Origin: Sclerotinia nivalis | Taxonomy: Eukaryota; Ascomycota; Leotiomycetes; Helotiales; Sclerotiniaceae | Assembly (NCBI GenBank): GCA_029531795.1 | Contig: JAPEIS010000002.1 | Span: 62,001-126,000 of the forward strand | Reading direction: 5' to 3' | Length of the DNA: 64,000 nt | Part shown: in pieces, positions 32,344 to 43,474 of the stretch | How positions within the stretch are numbered: the stretch's first letter is position 1 | How the letters are laid out: every line of letters starts with the position of its first letter | Position numbers and translations under genes: made by a program | Notes under the pieces: generated by a model | Seen by the model: the letters and a program-made list of their open reading frames with translations, nothing else | Told to the model about the DNA's origin: nothing | The model's database searches: none

Positions 32344-34803
32344 CTACTTCTTGCTCCTAATAGCCATAGCTTCCTGACCCAACTCCTCCAAAGCCTCCTC
32401 GTAAGTTTCCTTCTTATACTCTCCAAATTTCCTTGCATCAACGACTACCCTCTTAACCTTCCCACCCTCTCTCCTCCTAATCTCCTCACTCTTTGCAACC
32501 TCATTAAAGAACCATCTCGCCTCACTATTCCCAACTAATGTCCAGGCATGACCTTGTCTCCCCGCTCTCGCCGTCCTACCTACTCTATGCACATAATTTG
32601 TAATACTCGTGGGGACATCATAATTGATGACATGTGCAAGATCGGGAAGATCAAGACCACGAGATACGAGATCGGAGGCGACGAGAATCTGGAGTTTGCC
32701 ACGAGAGAAAGAGGCGAGGGAGGCTTTGCGTTCGGAAGAACGGGTGGTGGAGGTAAGAGTGCCAATTATATTGGTGTAGGATTGGTGAATTAAAGAAATT
32801 AAACGTCCAAGACGGATGGCGGATTCATTAGATTTGGTAAAAATAAGGACACCGTGAGGCTCGTGACTGATAGGCAGTGGATTAGTCTTGAGTTTTGGTT
32901 TCGACTTTGGCGATACTTTATCTGGTTTTGACTCTGAATCAGACCCTGATATTGAGCTGTCATCCGAGGAAGAACTGTCTTCTGAAGAGTCATCGTCTGA
33001 ACTAGAGCCGGAAGATGAATCATCAGAGTCAGAATCAGAATCTGTGTCGGATTCGGTGTCAGAGTCCAATTTAATCTTGCTATCATCTATCATATCATTT
33101 CCTTTCAGTATTTCCATCAAATACAATGGCTTCAAATTTTCATCATCCACCTTGACAGCAAATTCAACAAGTCCAGACGGTAGGATATGTGCGTGTGAAG
33201 ACTTTCCATCATCACCTGCGGATGAACCTTCTAAAACTACCAACTTTGGTCGATAAAGTTTCAGGCTGGTCAATTGACCAATATCTCTGGTCATCGTGGC
33301 ACTAAGAACGATTTTTCTCACTCTATCCTTGTTATTTAGAGAGGATTTCTGGCCTGTCGCCAAGGAGCTCATTACAATATTCAACCATTGCTGAAAACTT
33401 TGATCAAGTAGTTTATCTGCTTCGTCTATAACAAGCCATTTGACATACTGTAAAGTGAATCCAGGAGTAGATTTCAAGTGCTCGACCAATCTTCCCGGTG
33501 TGCAGATCAAAATATCAACTTTTGATACCGGTTTGATGACATGATCAGGCAATGGGGAAACGGCCTCGTCGTCTAACAAAGGTTCGCCTTCATCATCTGT
33601 TCCAGCGTCAGAGCTCTCCCATCTCGAATTATTTCGCCTTTCTTGCTCATGGTATCGTGTTGGGTCATATTGATATGTGTTTTCCATAAGGTTTGCTTGT
33701 TCAACTTTGAAAGCTTCATTTCCTACGGCCGTGCCTATCTTTACGCGTTTTCTGCTACCGGCAGAGAACGCACTGGAACAAACTTCACACACCTCACGCG
33801 CTTGAGATACAAGTTCTCTAGTTGGCATGACGATCAATCCTCGTAAACGAGTGACAATGTTGTGGCTAATATCTTGGGTCATGGGCAAAACGTACGACAG
33901 GGTCTTTCCGGACCCGGTAGCCGCTGACACTAACACATCACCAGGTTTTTGCCGGGTGCCATGGAGAAGGAGAGGAAGTACTGCAGCTTGAACGGCGAAT
34001 GCTTCATTAAAGCCTTTGGACCGAAGAACATTGGCTGCTTCTGCCTCGACCCCTACTTCGGAAAACTGTGCAGTAGTCGTTGGTGACACCAGAATAGGGG
34101 ACGCAAGCCATGATGGGAGAGTAGATTCAAGCGATGGAGGTGGAAGTTCGGGGATGGGTTCTGGTTGTGGCAGTGGAACCAAATCATGGATTTCCACTGG
34201 TTCTTCTTGTTCTTGGGCATTCTCAACATCTCGACCTTCTTCGGCAGCTTTGCGCGCGCGCCTCTCTGCCTTCTTGATGGACTTCTCGCGCTTTTCCAAT
34301 ACCTTTTTATGCCTTTTGTCATCTATATCCTCCTGATTTTCTGTAGCCTCTTCAAATGGTATGCTGTCGTCGTTCGACTTCTTTTTCTTTGGTTTCTTGT
34401 CCTTCTTTGTCGCTTCTTGCGCTTCTTCCGATGGAGCATTATCTGCATGCGGGTCGTCGAGAATGGGCGACACATGCACTTTCACAAATTTCTCCTTCTT
34501 ATCCTTTTTGGCCTTCTTTAAAACAGGTTCCGGACCGGGCTCTAAAGCATCTTCGCGTTTTCGTTTCGAGGCAGGGGAAGGCGATTCGAGGCCCAGTATG
34601 GGGGTATCCAATTGCGCGTCAGATTTTAAATTAGATTTAGAAGGTGGTATATATCGCGCATAAGATGAGGAAGCATCTGGTCGGATCGCAGGCGGGGGTG
34701 GAGGAGGAGGAGAGGATGATTTGAGGGGAGATAGAGGAGCTTGATTTAGTTGATCCCCTACGATTACCTTCTTTTTAGAAGGAGGAACATATCTTGAATA
34801 CAT
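32344..34803 (-). CDS. DBP6: DEAD-box ATP-dependent RNA helicase, ribosome biogenesis
   Basis: A single exon encodes 819 aa. A Lys/Glu-rich N-terminus (~1-230) precedes RecA1: AATGSGKTLSYVLP (motif I), MPTRELVSQA (Ia), ICTPGRLVEHL (Ib), VIDEADKLLD (II) and LSATMTRDIG (III). RecA2 has GVLIFTKSNESAIRLG, ASDLVSRGLDLPDLAHVINY (V) and YVHRVGRTARAGRQG (VI). An acidic Ser/Asp stretch of about 55 residues (~579-634) lies in RecA2 before GVLIF. The motif set and the C-terminal FGEYKKETYEEALEEL match Dbp6/DDX51, a nucleolar helicase for early 60S assembly. It is head-to-head with GPI3. Confidence 0.93.
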   Translation of the reverse strand: MYSRYVPPSKKKVIVGDQLNQAPLSPLKSSSPPPPPPPAIRPDASSSYARYIPPSKSNLKSDAQLDTPILGLESPSPASKRKREDALEPGPEPVLKKAKKDKKEKFVKVHVSPILDDPHADNAPSEEAQEATKKDKKPKKKKSNDDSIPFEEATENQEDIDDKRHKKVLEKREKSIKKAERRARKAAEEGRDVENAQEQEEPVEIHDLVPLPQPEPIPELPPPSLESTLPSWLASPILVSPTTTAQFSEVGVEAEAANVLRSKGFNEAFAVQAAVLPLLLHGTRQKPGDVLVSAATGSGKTLSYVLPMTQDISHNIVTRLRGLIVMPTRELVSQAREVCEVCSSAFSAGSRKRVKIGTAVGNEAFKVEQANLMENTYQYDPTRYHEQERRNNSRWESSDAGTDDEGEPLLDDEAVSPLPDHVIKPVSKVDILICTPGRLVEHLKSTPGFTLQYVKWLVIDEADKLLDQSFQQWLNIVMSSLATGQKSSLNNKDRVRKIVLSATMTRDIGQLTSLKLYRPKLVVLEGSSAGDDGKSSHAHILPSGLVEFAVKVDDENLKPLYLMEILKGNDMIDDSKIKLDSDTESDTDSDSDSDDSSSGSSSDDDSSEDSSSSDDSSISGSDSESKPDKVSPKSKPKLKTNPLPISHEPHGVLIFTKSNESAIRLGRLISLIHQSYTNIIGTLTSTTRSSERKASLASFSRGKLQILVASDLVSRGLDLPDLAHVINYDVPTSITNYVHRVGRTARAGRQGHAWTLVGNSEARWFFNEVAKSEEIRRREGGKVKRVVVDARKFGEYKKETYEEALEELGQEAMAIRSKK

Positions 34804-35165
34804 CTGGAAATCTATTGAATGATAATTTCAAAAAGGACAATGCCAATTGGCGATTTACAAAATTTCTCTTAGTTAACTGAGAAGAATTGGGAAACAGAAA
34901 ATAAAAAATTTACGGAGACCTTTAGCGGTCAAAATGGCATTTTACAGCAACAACGGGGCACTGAGCTGAGTTGAGAGTTGACAAGGCTGACCTTAACCTT
35001 AAGCCCAAAGCTCCTGGAGCTATCTGACTTCACTGAACGATTTTCATCATTTTAATTATGGATTTGCGATGACAACTACAAACGGTTCTGGTTCCTCCTT
35101 GAACTTTAAAATACTTCGTTTCTCAGAACGGTTGTTCCACCAGTAGTCTTCTATTTACTTTCAAG
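34804..35165. promoter_or_regulatory. Divergent promoter between DBP6 and GPI3
   Basis: 362 bp separate the two start codons. No open frame is present; GAGCTGAGTTGAGAG and GACCTTAACCTTAAG stretches are visible but not assigned to any factor. Confidence 0.5.
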
Positions 35166-36692
35166 ATGCCGTATAATATTGCTATGGTCAGCGACTTCTT
35201 CTTCCCGCAACCAGGAGGAGTCGAAAGTCACATCTACCAACTCTCTACTAAGCTCATCGACCGCGGACACAAAGTTATAATAATTACACACGCGTATGAG
35301 GACAGAACTGGTGTCAGATATCTTACAAATGGCCTCAAAGTTTATCATGTCCCATTTTTCGTTATGTTTCGCTCTTGTACCTTTCCTACCGTCTTCTCAT
35401 TCTTCCCAATTTTCCGCAATATCGTTATACGGGAACAAATTGAGATCGTTCATGGTCATGCAAGCATGAGTAGCATGTGCCATGAAGCCATATTACACGC
35501 GAGGACGATGGGACTGAGGACTGTGTTTACAGATCATTCATTGTTTGGGTTCGCAGATGCAGGCAATATATTGATCAATAAGCTACTTAAGTTCACATTG
35601 AGCGACGTTGATCATGTAGTTTGTGTTAGCCATACTTGGTAGAGTTGCCCGATTGCGATTTAAGGAATCAAGAAGTCTCTGACCGATTCTAGCAAAGAAA
35701 ACACGGTTTTACGCGCTTCTCTTGACCCCCTCATGGTCTCTGTTATCCCAAATGCAGTCGTGGCGGAGAATTTTCGACCTCTATCACACCCTTCATATCC
35801 GTCCGATCCTCCAGGAAAGCACCCCCCTCCAGCTCCATATCCACTCGGTCCGCATGATGTAATAACAATTGTTGTGGTTTCGAGACTTTTCTATAATAAA
35901 GGAACCGACCTATTAATTGCAGCAATTCCTCGAATCCTTGCCAGCCATCCCAATGTACATTTTATAATTGCAGGATCAGGCCCTAAAGCCATTGATTTGG
36001 AACAGATGTTGGAGAAGAATGTGTTACAAGATAAAGTTGAGATGCTTGGGCCAGTCAGACATGAGGAGGTCCGAGATGTTATGGTTAGAGGGCACATATA
36101 TTTACATCCAAGTTTGACTGAAGCTTTTGGAACTGTCATAGTTGAAGCTGCTAGTTGTGGATTATATGTCGTGTGCACACAAGTGGGAGGGATACCAGAA
36201 GTGCTTCCAGCACACATGACAGTTTTCGCCAAGCCTGATGAAGATGATCTAGTTGCTGCCACAGGTCGAGCAATTGCATCTCTAAGAGCCAACAAAGTTC
36301 GCACCGAAAAATTTCATGATCAAGTCAAAATGATGTATTCCTGGACAGATGTGGCAGAGAGAACAGAAAGGATATATGATGGCATATTTGGCGTTCTAAG
36401 CGAGGCAGAGTTCTATGGATATGATGCAGCCGACGCAGCCAGCTGGAGCGCTACTAGAGGAAGAGCCGGTGTACAGAGCTTCGCTTTGATTGATCGTCTC
36501 AAGAGATACTACGGTTGCGGAATATGGGCAGGCAAACTGTTTTGCCTTTGTGTGATCATCGATTACCTGTTATTTCTGCTACTCGAAGTTCTGGCCCCAA
36601 GAGATAGAATCGACATTTCTAGGAGCTGGCCAAAGAAGATTCCTCAAGACTCTTCAAGGAGAGATCGTGAAACTAGGAGGGATTTCGGATAG
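35166..36692 (+). CDS. GPI3: GPI-GlcNAc transferase catalytic subunit (PIG-A)
   Basis: Two exons (35166-35638 and 35693-36692; 54 bp intron) give 490 aa. It begins [20 protein letters not shown], the PIGA N-terminal signature, then [18 protein letters not shown] and [12 protein letters not shown]. The GT4 nucleotide-sugar region holds [23 protein letters not shown] and the E-x7-E segment [16 protein letters not shown]-terminal hydrophobic segment ([16 protein letters not shown]) anchors it in the ER membrane. The enzyme transfers GlcNAc from UDP-GlcNAc to phosphatidylinositol, the first step of GPI-anchor synthesis. Assignment is strong. Confidence 0.95.
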
Positions 36693-38858
36693 TATTGTTT
36701 TGTCCATTGTGAAACCTGGCGTGCACTTTCTACGGACCATGAAAAGACTATTGCTTTCGATGAATCCAGATGAAAGCCAGCTCGGGTGCATGAGAAAGCA
36801 CCCGACATTAATAGCTTCCATTCAATCGTCGCGATGGGTTTTATAGCAGAAACGGCATCTATCTCTACTACTCTACCCTACTATGAGTATAGGCGCCAAG
36901 TCGTTCTAATCAACTTGTCCATGAACGCAAAATCCATTACAACAACAGCATTTACTCTGGCGCTGAGAATAACCTGTTGTCGGCCCGGGGGGTTGCATGC
37001 GAAGGATATGGCATCAGATATAAATGTGGTATTGGAAGCCTATGTCTAAGGTGAATCTAGTCATTGGCCTCTAGTGTCCAAGATCAATATAGACATCAAA
37101 GCTCTACAGTGCTTTTGATTCGAGACAAACATCAAGATTAATTAGGAGGCTTAAGTGTGAGTTGGTAAGGATTTTTTTTATTAACAGTCCAGGCGAAGCG
37201 GCGAGCTGAAGTGGTTTTTGATGTTTGGGCCAAGCAAGAGCAGGTTCGAAGGTGCGCAAAGACAAATAATTTCGGCGGGGTGTGCGTCTCCAACAACCGA
37301 GATTCATTCATCCTATCAACTACTTATACTTTCTTGGCCCGATGCGCGATGTGATTTCTGATACCAGCCCTTTGTCACACATCACTTGAGGTGCTAATGA
37401 GGCCAGCCGCTAGGACCTTTGAAGTGCCGGTGGCACGACGTTGGTGTATACGATCGACTGTTGGTATTCAATGTCCAGAATGCCCCACCAAGGATGGTGT
37501 TCAAATTAACAATTTGGAATACAAGTAGTGAGTAGGCACGAGACGCATTCACAATGCTAGATGTTCTTGGGTGGTCAGATAATTAGAAGAGCCTTCTTAG
37601 AGGTGAGCATTGAGCGGGGTATATGGATATGTACTGCAGGGTTGGAGGCATTGTTTCCTGCTCAGGCGGGGCTCTCGACGTCATCATGCAATATATGTGA
37701 ACTTTGCGTTGATCCTGCATTTTACCAAAGAATGTGACATGCATCTTCTAGGATATGGTTTACAATAATTCTTTTTCCGGGCTGTGCAATTTTCTCTCCA
37801 TCCCCAGGCATATTTGAGAAGTGGGTGGATTCCTCACGCTCACATCAGTAGTATGTATATTCTCTGATCCCCAATGAGATTGTATTGAGATCCCAACTAA
37901 ATCTCTTAACTCCTCAGACAAGGATTTTTCTTTTCAACTTCACATCTGCTTTATACCACAGCATATCATCGATCCTTCCGGCATCAGGAACGTCGAGGCA
38001 CATATCGAAAACTCAGTCCCAACTTTCAGCGAGTTACTACCGGCCGTGCCAAAGATCTACCAGAGATCTACACGACTAGCAATATCTCCCAACAAAATGG
38101 AATAACGCCACCTCGTGCCAAGGTGGTGCTCCACGTTACGATCATGCCTAAGTGATTTGGAACATGTAAATACCATTCCATGACATCGTCCCATGTCTAT
38201 CTGTATCAATCGAATTCAATCCTCGAAGGTTTTGGGAGGTTACTTCATTGAAGTAACTACCGGTACATGTCAATGACGCTAGTGGCATACCGATACTGGT
38301 AAACACGCCACAGATTCCAAATCTTTCTGGCGTTACGAATATCCGATTCGGTGCAACTAAGATTATAGACTAGGTTAAAGCCATGCTGAGATTCCGATTT
38401 TCAACACGCTATCCCCCACATCGTCCGGATGCTCTTCGCGCCGCTCTTCTTGGACGACGTATAGCGCCACGAACAGAACATGGCAGTTGATATCTTAGAT
38501 CTTGATTTTGAAACGGCAGTCTGATGATTGGACAACCAAATAAACCATCATCTCATCATGTGTAGCTTTGACACTGGGAAGGTCGGATTCATGAAGGCAA
38601 GGATCACAAAAACCATAACCTGGCGTGAATTGAGTATTGCGATGATTCCGCACTGTGGCCGAGATGAACTAAGAAAATCTCCGTTTAGCACAGCCTGTTG
38701 TATTCGATGGTATGCCAAATCAATGATATACCCTGAATTAGCATACTACAGGTTTTGAACATTCAGGTCAACATAAATACAGTCCATCCCACTATTTGTT
38801 ACTTTCACCACCTTCTACTTCTACCTCTTCCTTCGTCAATATTTAAAATTACCTCAAG
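36693..38858. other. 2.2 kb gene-free region
   Basis: No supported gene. Short frames (36786-37049 +, 37885-38079 +, 38528-38758 +) lack recognisable features. The last ~100 bp, pyrimidine-rich with TTCTACTTCTACCTCTTCC, are the promoter/5' leader of the peroxidase. Confidence 0.5.
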
Positions 38859-40250
38859 ATGAGGTACAATTTTGCCATAACGGGTCTCGCCGTCTGCTTC
38901 ACCGGTACCCTCGCGTTCCCTTCTCGCATGTTTGATACTGCTCATCCAATGAGTGAAGAAGAGAAGCGTTCTCTTGCAAGTATCACTGCCCAGATTGAAG
39001 CTGGAATCGAGAAGCGTGTATCAACTCCTCGCTCCTTTGGATTCTCTGCATCCGATCAATACGTATCTAACTCCGGTGAACATGCGTTTGTTGCACCAGG
39101 GCCTGATGACTTACGTGGTCCCTGTCCTGGTTTAAATGCCATGGCTAATCATAACTACATCCCGCATAATGGAGTAGCGACTGTTTCACAATTCGTTCAA
39201 GGAACCTATGACGGTAAGTTGCTATGTTGTCATGACAAATGATATCTTATACTAACAAAGTAACAGTCTTCGGTATGGGAGTTGATCTCGGAGCCTTCCT
39301 TTCTATATATGGCGCGGTCTTTGACGGTGATTTGACGAGTTGGTCTATTGGAGGACCTCCATCTGCAAGCCTGCTGAGCTCGGTTGGACTTCTCGGTAAA
39401 CCACAGGGAATCTCTGGTTCACATAATAAATATGAGTGTGATGTCTCACCTGCGCGCGGAGATCTTTATCAATAGTAAGTTACTTATCATAAATTTGGAG
39501 GGGGAGTGATTAACAATTACTAGTGGCAATGATTACAAATTAGTCATGTCTCAATTCGAAGAAATGTACGCTTTGCCGCTGGGTCCGAACGGTTACGATT
39601 TATCAGTCCTAACCCCTTTCCGCGCAACCCGTTTTCAACAATCCATTGACAACAATCCATATTTCTTCAACGGGCCATTCTCTGGAATCGCCGTACAACC
39701 TGCAGCGTATACCTTCGTCTATCGATACATGGCCAACAAATCTTCCGAGTATCCCGAGGGCTACCTCAATGGTGATGTCTTGAAGTCATTCTATTCCGTT
39801 ACCGGTGAACCGGGTAGCTTTGTATGGACAGAAGGGCACGAGAAGATCCCTGATAACTGGTACAAACGAGCTATCGGCGACGAGTATGGCCTTGTGCCTT
39901 TCGTAGCAGATGTAGTTGCCGCAGGTTTACAACACTTCGAGTTTGTCTCCATTGGAGGAAACACCGGCACAGTCAATTCCTTTACTGGTGTTGACATCAA
40001 GAATCTGACAGGTGGTGTATATGATCTTTCCACTTTGACGCAAGGAAATAATGCTATTTGTTTTGCATTCCAGTTTGCTCAACAGGCTGCACCGGATATT
40101 CTTAAGGGTTTAATCCAAAACACTTCTTCTGCTTTGAGTAAGCTAAACTCGGCGGTTTCTAAAGCATTGGCTCCTTTGGGCTGTCCTCAATTGACATCGA
40201 TTGATACTTCTCAGTTCTCACAGTTTCCTGGTGCGAAAGGGTCTTTTTAG
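38859..40250 (+). CDS. Secreted heme-thiolate peroxidase (chloroperoxidase-like)
   Basis: Three exons (38859-39213, 39267-39474, 39524-40250) give 429 aa. A signal peptide (MRYNFAITGLAVCFTGTLAF) is followed by the peroxidase_2 region. The proximal heme-ligand motif is GPCPGLNAMANHNYIPHNG with Cys about 89. HNKYECDVSPARGD follows the second helix bundle, where Glu of the E/H-D type acid-base site is expected. The family includes chloroperoxidase and unspecific peroxygenases, which use H2O2 to halogenate or oxygenate organic substrates outside the cell. The length is between short (~250) and long (~330) peroxygenases plus a C-terminal extension, as in many ascomycete members. Substrate unknown. 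Confidence 0.92.
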
Positions 40251-41141
40251 ATGAGATTTGCGGTAATGTAGCAACGAAGTTGGGCAGCATCGGCACGAAA
40301 ATGAATTCACTAGTTGTTTTGAGATTCCCCTGTATATATATTTGTATAATTCATTTCATCAGCATGATTAATATAATCAAGTTTGTTATAAATCCATCGC
40401 TGTACTAAGTGATCTTGCTATATCCCATTTGTATCACAAACAATCACAGCCCAGCAATTGCCTCAAGTTAGGTCAGATTCTCTCTATTTATACTCAGAAA
40501 CTCCAAAGTCCTAAAATTCAACACGATATTAAGCCTATCACATAGCAATATCTAGAATCATCCTCTTTCCAATGCTTCACAAATCCCAACTTCAATATCA
40601 ATGTAACAAAATCTCTCCGATGTTTTTTGTTTGGACTCGGCTAGAGTGCCTTGCCACAACATGAAAGTGACTCTTGTGGGACAAACCTTTCCTCGCCTTT
40701 ATCATCGTCCGATTGTTCACTCTAGATTGTAGGGAAAATTACCCACGAGCAATGCAGGCCACCAAACGAATAATGGCATTTTTCAAAAATCCGAGGAAAA
40801 GGAGGGTTCTATTTTATGTCAGTCTGAGGTTCGTCGTCAATATGCACAAATCACTAGTGCTTACATCTTCATCAATCACCCTGACCTCGTCATCCAATCA
40901 ACACTCATGACACCCTGCTTTTTGGTCCATAACCAGTCATGCGGCGTGATGCATCTATAGAACTACATGTAATGGACTTGAGAAGTGGTTGACAGCCAAC
41001 AAACGTGGAGCATTCAAATATTCACTAATATGACCATTCATCACCTTCTATTTCCTTTTAAACATTCCATTAGCTTCACTACTATGAACAAGAACTCAAA
41101 CTTTCCCATCTCACAGCCACATCCCAATCGGTGCATGCAAA
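40251..41141. other. Intergenic spacer
   Basis: AT-rich DNA between the peroxidase 3' end and the GNAT start. No gene is supported. Confidence 0.5.
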
Positions 41142-41894
41142 ATGTTCTTCCAACCCTTCATCCTCCGCCCAGGAACCCTCTCCGACATAAATCAAATGAC
41201 CCTCATCAACATCGCAGCCTACGGCTCCAGCCCCGTAAACAAATATCTAAATCCCCATGCCGCACAATATCCACAAGACCAGAAAATGTCCGTCTTACAA
41301 GCTATCACTACATCGTATTTAAATCCTATGGTTTTAACACTAGTAGCCTGTTCGACAGGATCTCCTAATATCATTTTCGCGTATGGGATGTATACTCGTT
41401 CAGGGAACGACGTCGGGGCCGAGCACTTTCTAAAGGAGAGATCGTGGATACAAAGACTGGGAAGATATATATCAAGATCCATCTTCGCGGTTCTATCCAG
41501 AGTCTATAATTTTATGCGGCCAGACCGCGCTACGTCGAAAGCACACAATGCTGTATTTTCACACTCGATCAAACAGGATAATGAACGTTATTGGTCTCCG
41601 ATTACGTTTCCAAGGAGACAATATCGCTGGCATGTCAATACCATAGTTGTACGTCCAGAATATCAAGGGAAAGGAATTGGGAGGTTATTGATGGAGTATA
41701 TTTTGGGAAGAGCAAGGAGGGAAGGAGTTCCTGTCGGGTTGAGTGCTAGCCCGGAGGGAGAGAGATTGTATAGGAAGTTGGGGTTTGTGTGGTTGGGTCA
41801 CTTTTATACAAGGATTGGTGGTGAGGAAGGTGGGTCTGGAGGGGGACTTATGATTTGGTGGTCGGAGGGGGTGGAGAGGGATGGAGATTATTGA
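41142..41894 (+). CDS. GNAT-family acyltransferase
   Basis: A single exon encodes 250 aa. The N-terminus begins ILRPGTLSDINQMTLINIAA, and the acetyl-CoA loop is VNTIVVRPEYQGKGIGRLLM, the classical Q-x-x-G-x-G/A motif of GNAT proteins. This is followed by GLSASPEGERLYRKLGF. A ~60-residue insertion rich in basic and aromatic residues (~95-160) separates the two halves, as in many fungal GNAT proteins. It probably acetylates a small amine or protein. No specific substrate can be inferred. The start at 41142 lies just before the domain. Confidence 0.85.
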   Translation: MFFQPFILRPGTLSDINQMTLINIAAYGSSPVNKYLNPHAAQYPQDQKMSVLQAITTSYLNPMVLTLVACSTGSPNIIFAYGMYTRSGNDVGAEHFLKERSWIQRLGRYISRSIFAVLSRVYNFMRPDRATSKAHNAVFSHSIKQDNERYWSPITFPRRQYRWHVNTIVVRPEYQGKGIGRLLMEYILGRARREGVPVGLSASPEGERLYRKLGFVWLGHFYTRIGGEEGGSGGGLMIWWSEGVERDGDY

Positions 41895-42215
41895 TGAGAT
41901 AGAAGCACTACAAAGTGACTTTCAAGTGGACTTAGAAAATTGTTTATCCAGAAATATTCCGAAAAATAGTTGGAAATTGGGAAACCGGGCATTACGTTTC
42001 GTATTTGTCTCAATAGAGTCCATACAATCGAGATAAATGGTCTTATTCTTATCATCCGACTGCTGCGCCGCTCCAGACCAATTTCATTCATTAGGTACAA
42101 AGTATCTGTAATTATCGGTAATGAACTCCTATAAGACTTCATGCGTAGACTAACATCCAGTTCGTCTCCGACAAACTCAACAAGAGTACAACAGTAAATA
42201 TGGCTTCCACCACTC
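41895..42215. other. Convergent spacer
   Basis: Gap between the GNAT gene and the MFS fragment; no gene seen. Confidence 0.45.
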
Positions 42216-42722
42216 TCAAACAATAGCCTCATAGCTAACACTATATCTCCTACTTCCCTCCAATTCCGGGTCCAAAATAACCCTTTCCCACTTCATCCCC
42301 AGTCCAAAAACCGCACGGATAACTCCCACCCAAACAACCAACCAATAAACATCCCCCATCATCACCACCACCGCATCCAATGCACTTTTCATCACATCCC
42401 CATCTACGGCCTCTGAACCCTCGAGTCCTTTTCCTCTCAAACCACCCAAAGCATCTCGAATGATATCCAGCGGAAGATCATCTCCAAATACTTTTTGAAG
42501 TTTATGAGCTCCAAGATTTTGATATATGCAGCCGGCAATACTAAGTGCAATACCTGCCCAGCCAACTTGTGCAACGTTTGTATATGCGATGAGTCTTTGT
42601 TCTTCTCCCAACAATTCTTCAATCGCGACATTGTATGTCGTGGGGTTTTGTGCTTCTGTTGATGCTACTTCACTCGTACCAATATCGTAGGCTATCTGAA
42701 ATGTCATCCATAAATCACCCAC
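42216..42722 (-). pseudogene. C-terminal fragment of a DHA2-type MFS transporter
   Basis: About 168 aa correspond only to the last part of a 14-helix drug/H+ antiporter: YTNVAQVGWAGIALSIAGCI, YQNLGAHKLQKVFGD, then DIIRDALGGLRGKG and a final helix YWLVVWVGVIRAVFGLGM. This is the usual amphipathic C-terminal region of that family. The expected ~380 upstream residues are absent from the DNA beyond 42722, where a tRNA-like relic starts instead. The fragment is probably non-functional, although it remains open. Confidence 0.55.
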
Positions 42723-42740
42723 TTGAAGATTTTGTATAGA

Positions 42741-42819
42741 GTAGGCGGGGGAATTCGAACTCCCGGTTCGAACAAGGATGATATTGAAGCTAGGTAGAAT
42801 GCCCTATAAATAGACCATG
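42741..42819 (-). pseudogene. tRNA-like relic
   Basis: The minus strand reads GGGAG TTCGAAT TCCCC (a T-arm/B-box with one imperfect pair) followed by CGCCTAC, and upstream a D-arm/A-box-like TGGTCTATTTATAGGGC. No anticodon stem can be folded and the 5' acceptor is missing. It could be a dead tRNA or the head of a tRNA-derived SINE. It abuts the truncated transporter. Confidence 0.3.
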
Positions 42820-43474
42820 AAGTGACGAAAGACCGGATGAACTACTCGTAGGCCAGTGGCCTCATCAATCAGAATTCAGACTATGGTGCTACACAATTAG
42901 AAAATTTGCAATGTAACGTATAATGGTGAAAAAGGAAGGTAGATTCTGAGGTACGGAGGAGGCTGCCATAAAGTATCATTTTAGAAACAGCCCTTCCAGA
43001 TATCATGCACATACAGAGAAACTTCTCTGTTAATCCGGAAGAAATCATAGGAGTAAACACTTTGAGATATCGGACCATATTATCCTTCGACTCAGTCGGA
43101 TAGTAATGAACTAGAAATGCGAGATCAATGAAAAAGCCAAAGGGGCCGGGACGAAGGGGTATGTTTTATTGGGGGCTGAGAACTAAACAGTGATAGGTAT
43201 AAGTTCACATAGAATACAAGTTCGAAGGTAAAGAACTTGACATTGAGATTCATGTCTCTAGGCTGGACGAGTAAGGAAGTTTCGAGCGAAGCACCTCCTG
43301 CAGACGGCCCGCGCAGATTGCATTCATATGACAGTATTTGCACGTGTTATTATATATTGCCACCAGGAGCTTACTTATTCAAAAATTCAGTTGGTACTCA
43401 ATTTCTATTTCAAGCTTGGATTTCAGCGCCTTAATACTTCAATACATGTTGAACAATGAACGGTAATAGTTGAA
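42820..43474. other. Intergenic spacer
   Basis: Nothing recognisable apart from the 3' flank of the DUF3431 gene. Confidence 0.45.

Noticed and set aside
32888..33256. Acidic Ser/Glu-rich plus-strand frame (32888-33256)
   Set aside because: It is the antisense shadow of the Ser/Asp repeat in the DBP6 gene.
36786..37049. 87-codon plus-strand frame after GPI3
   Set aside because: No recognised features; the GPI3 frame closes properly at 36692.
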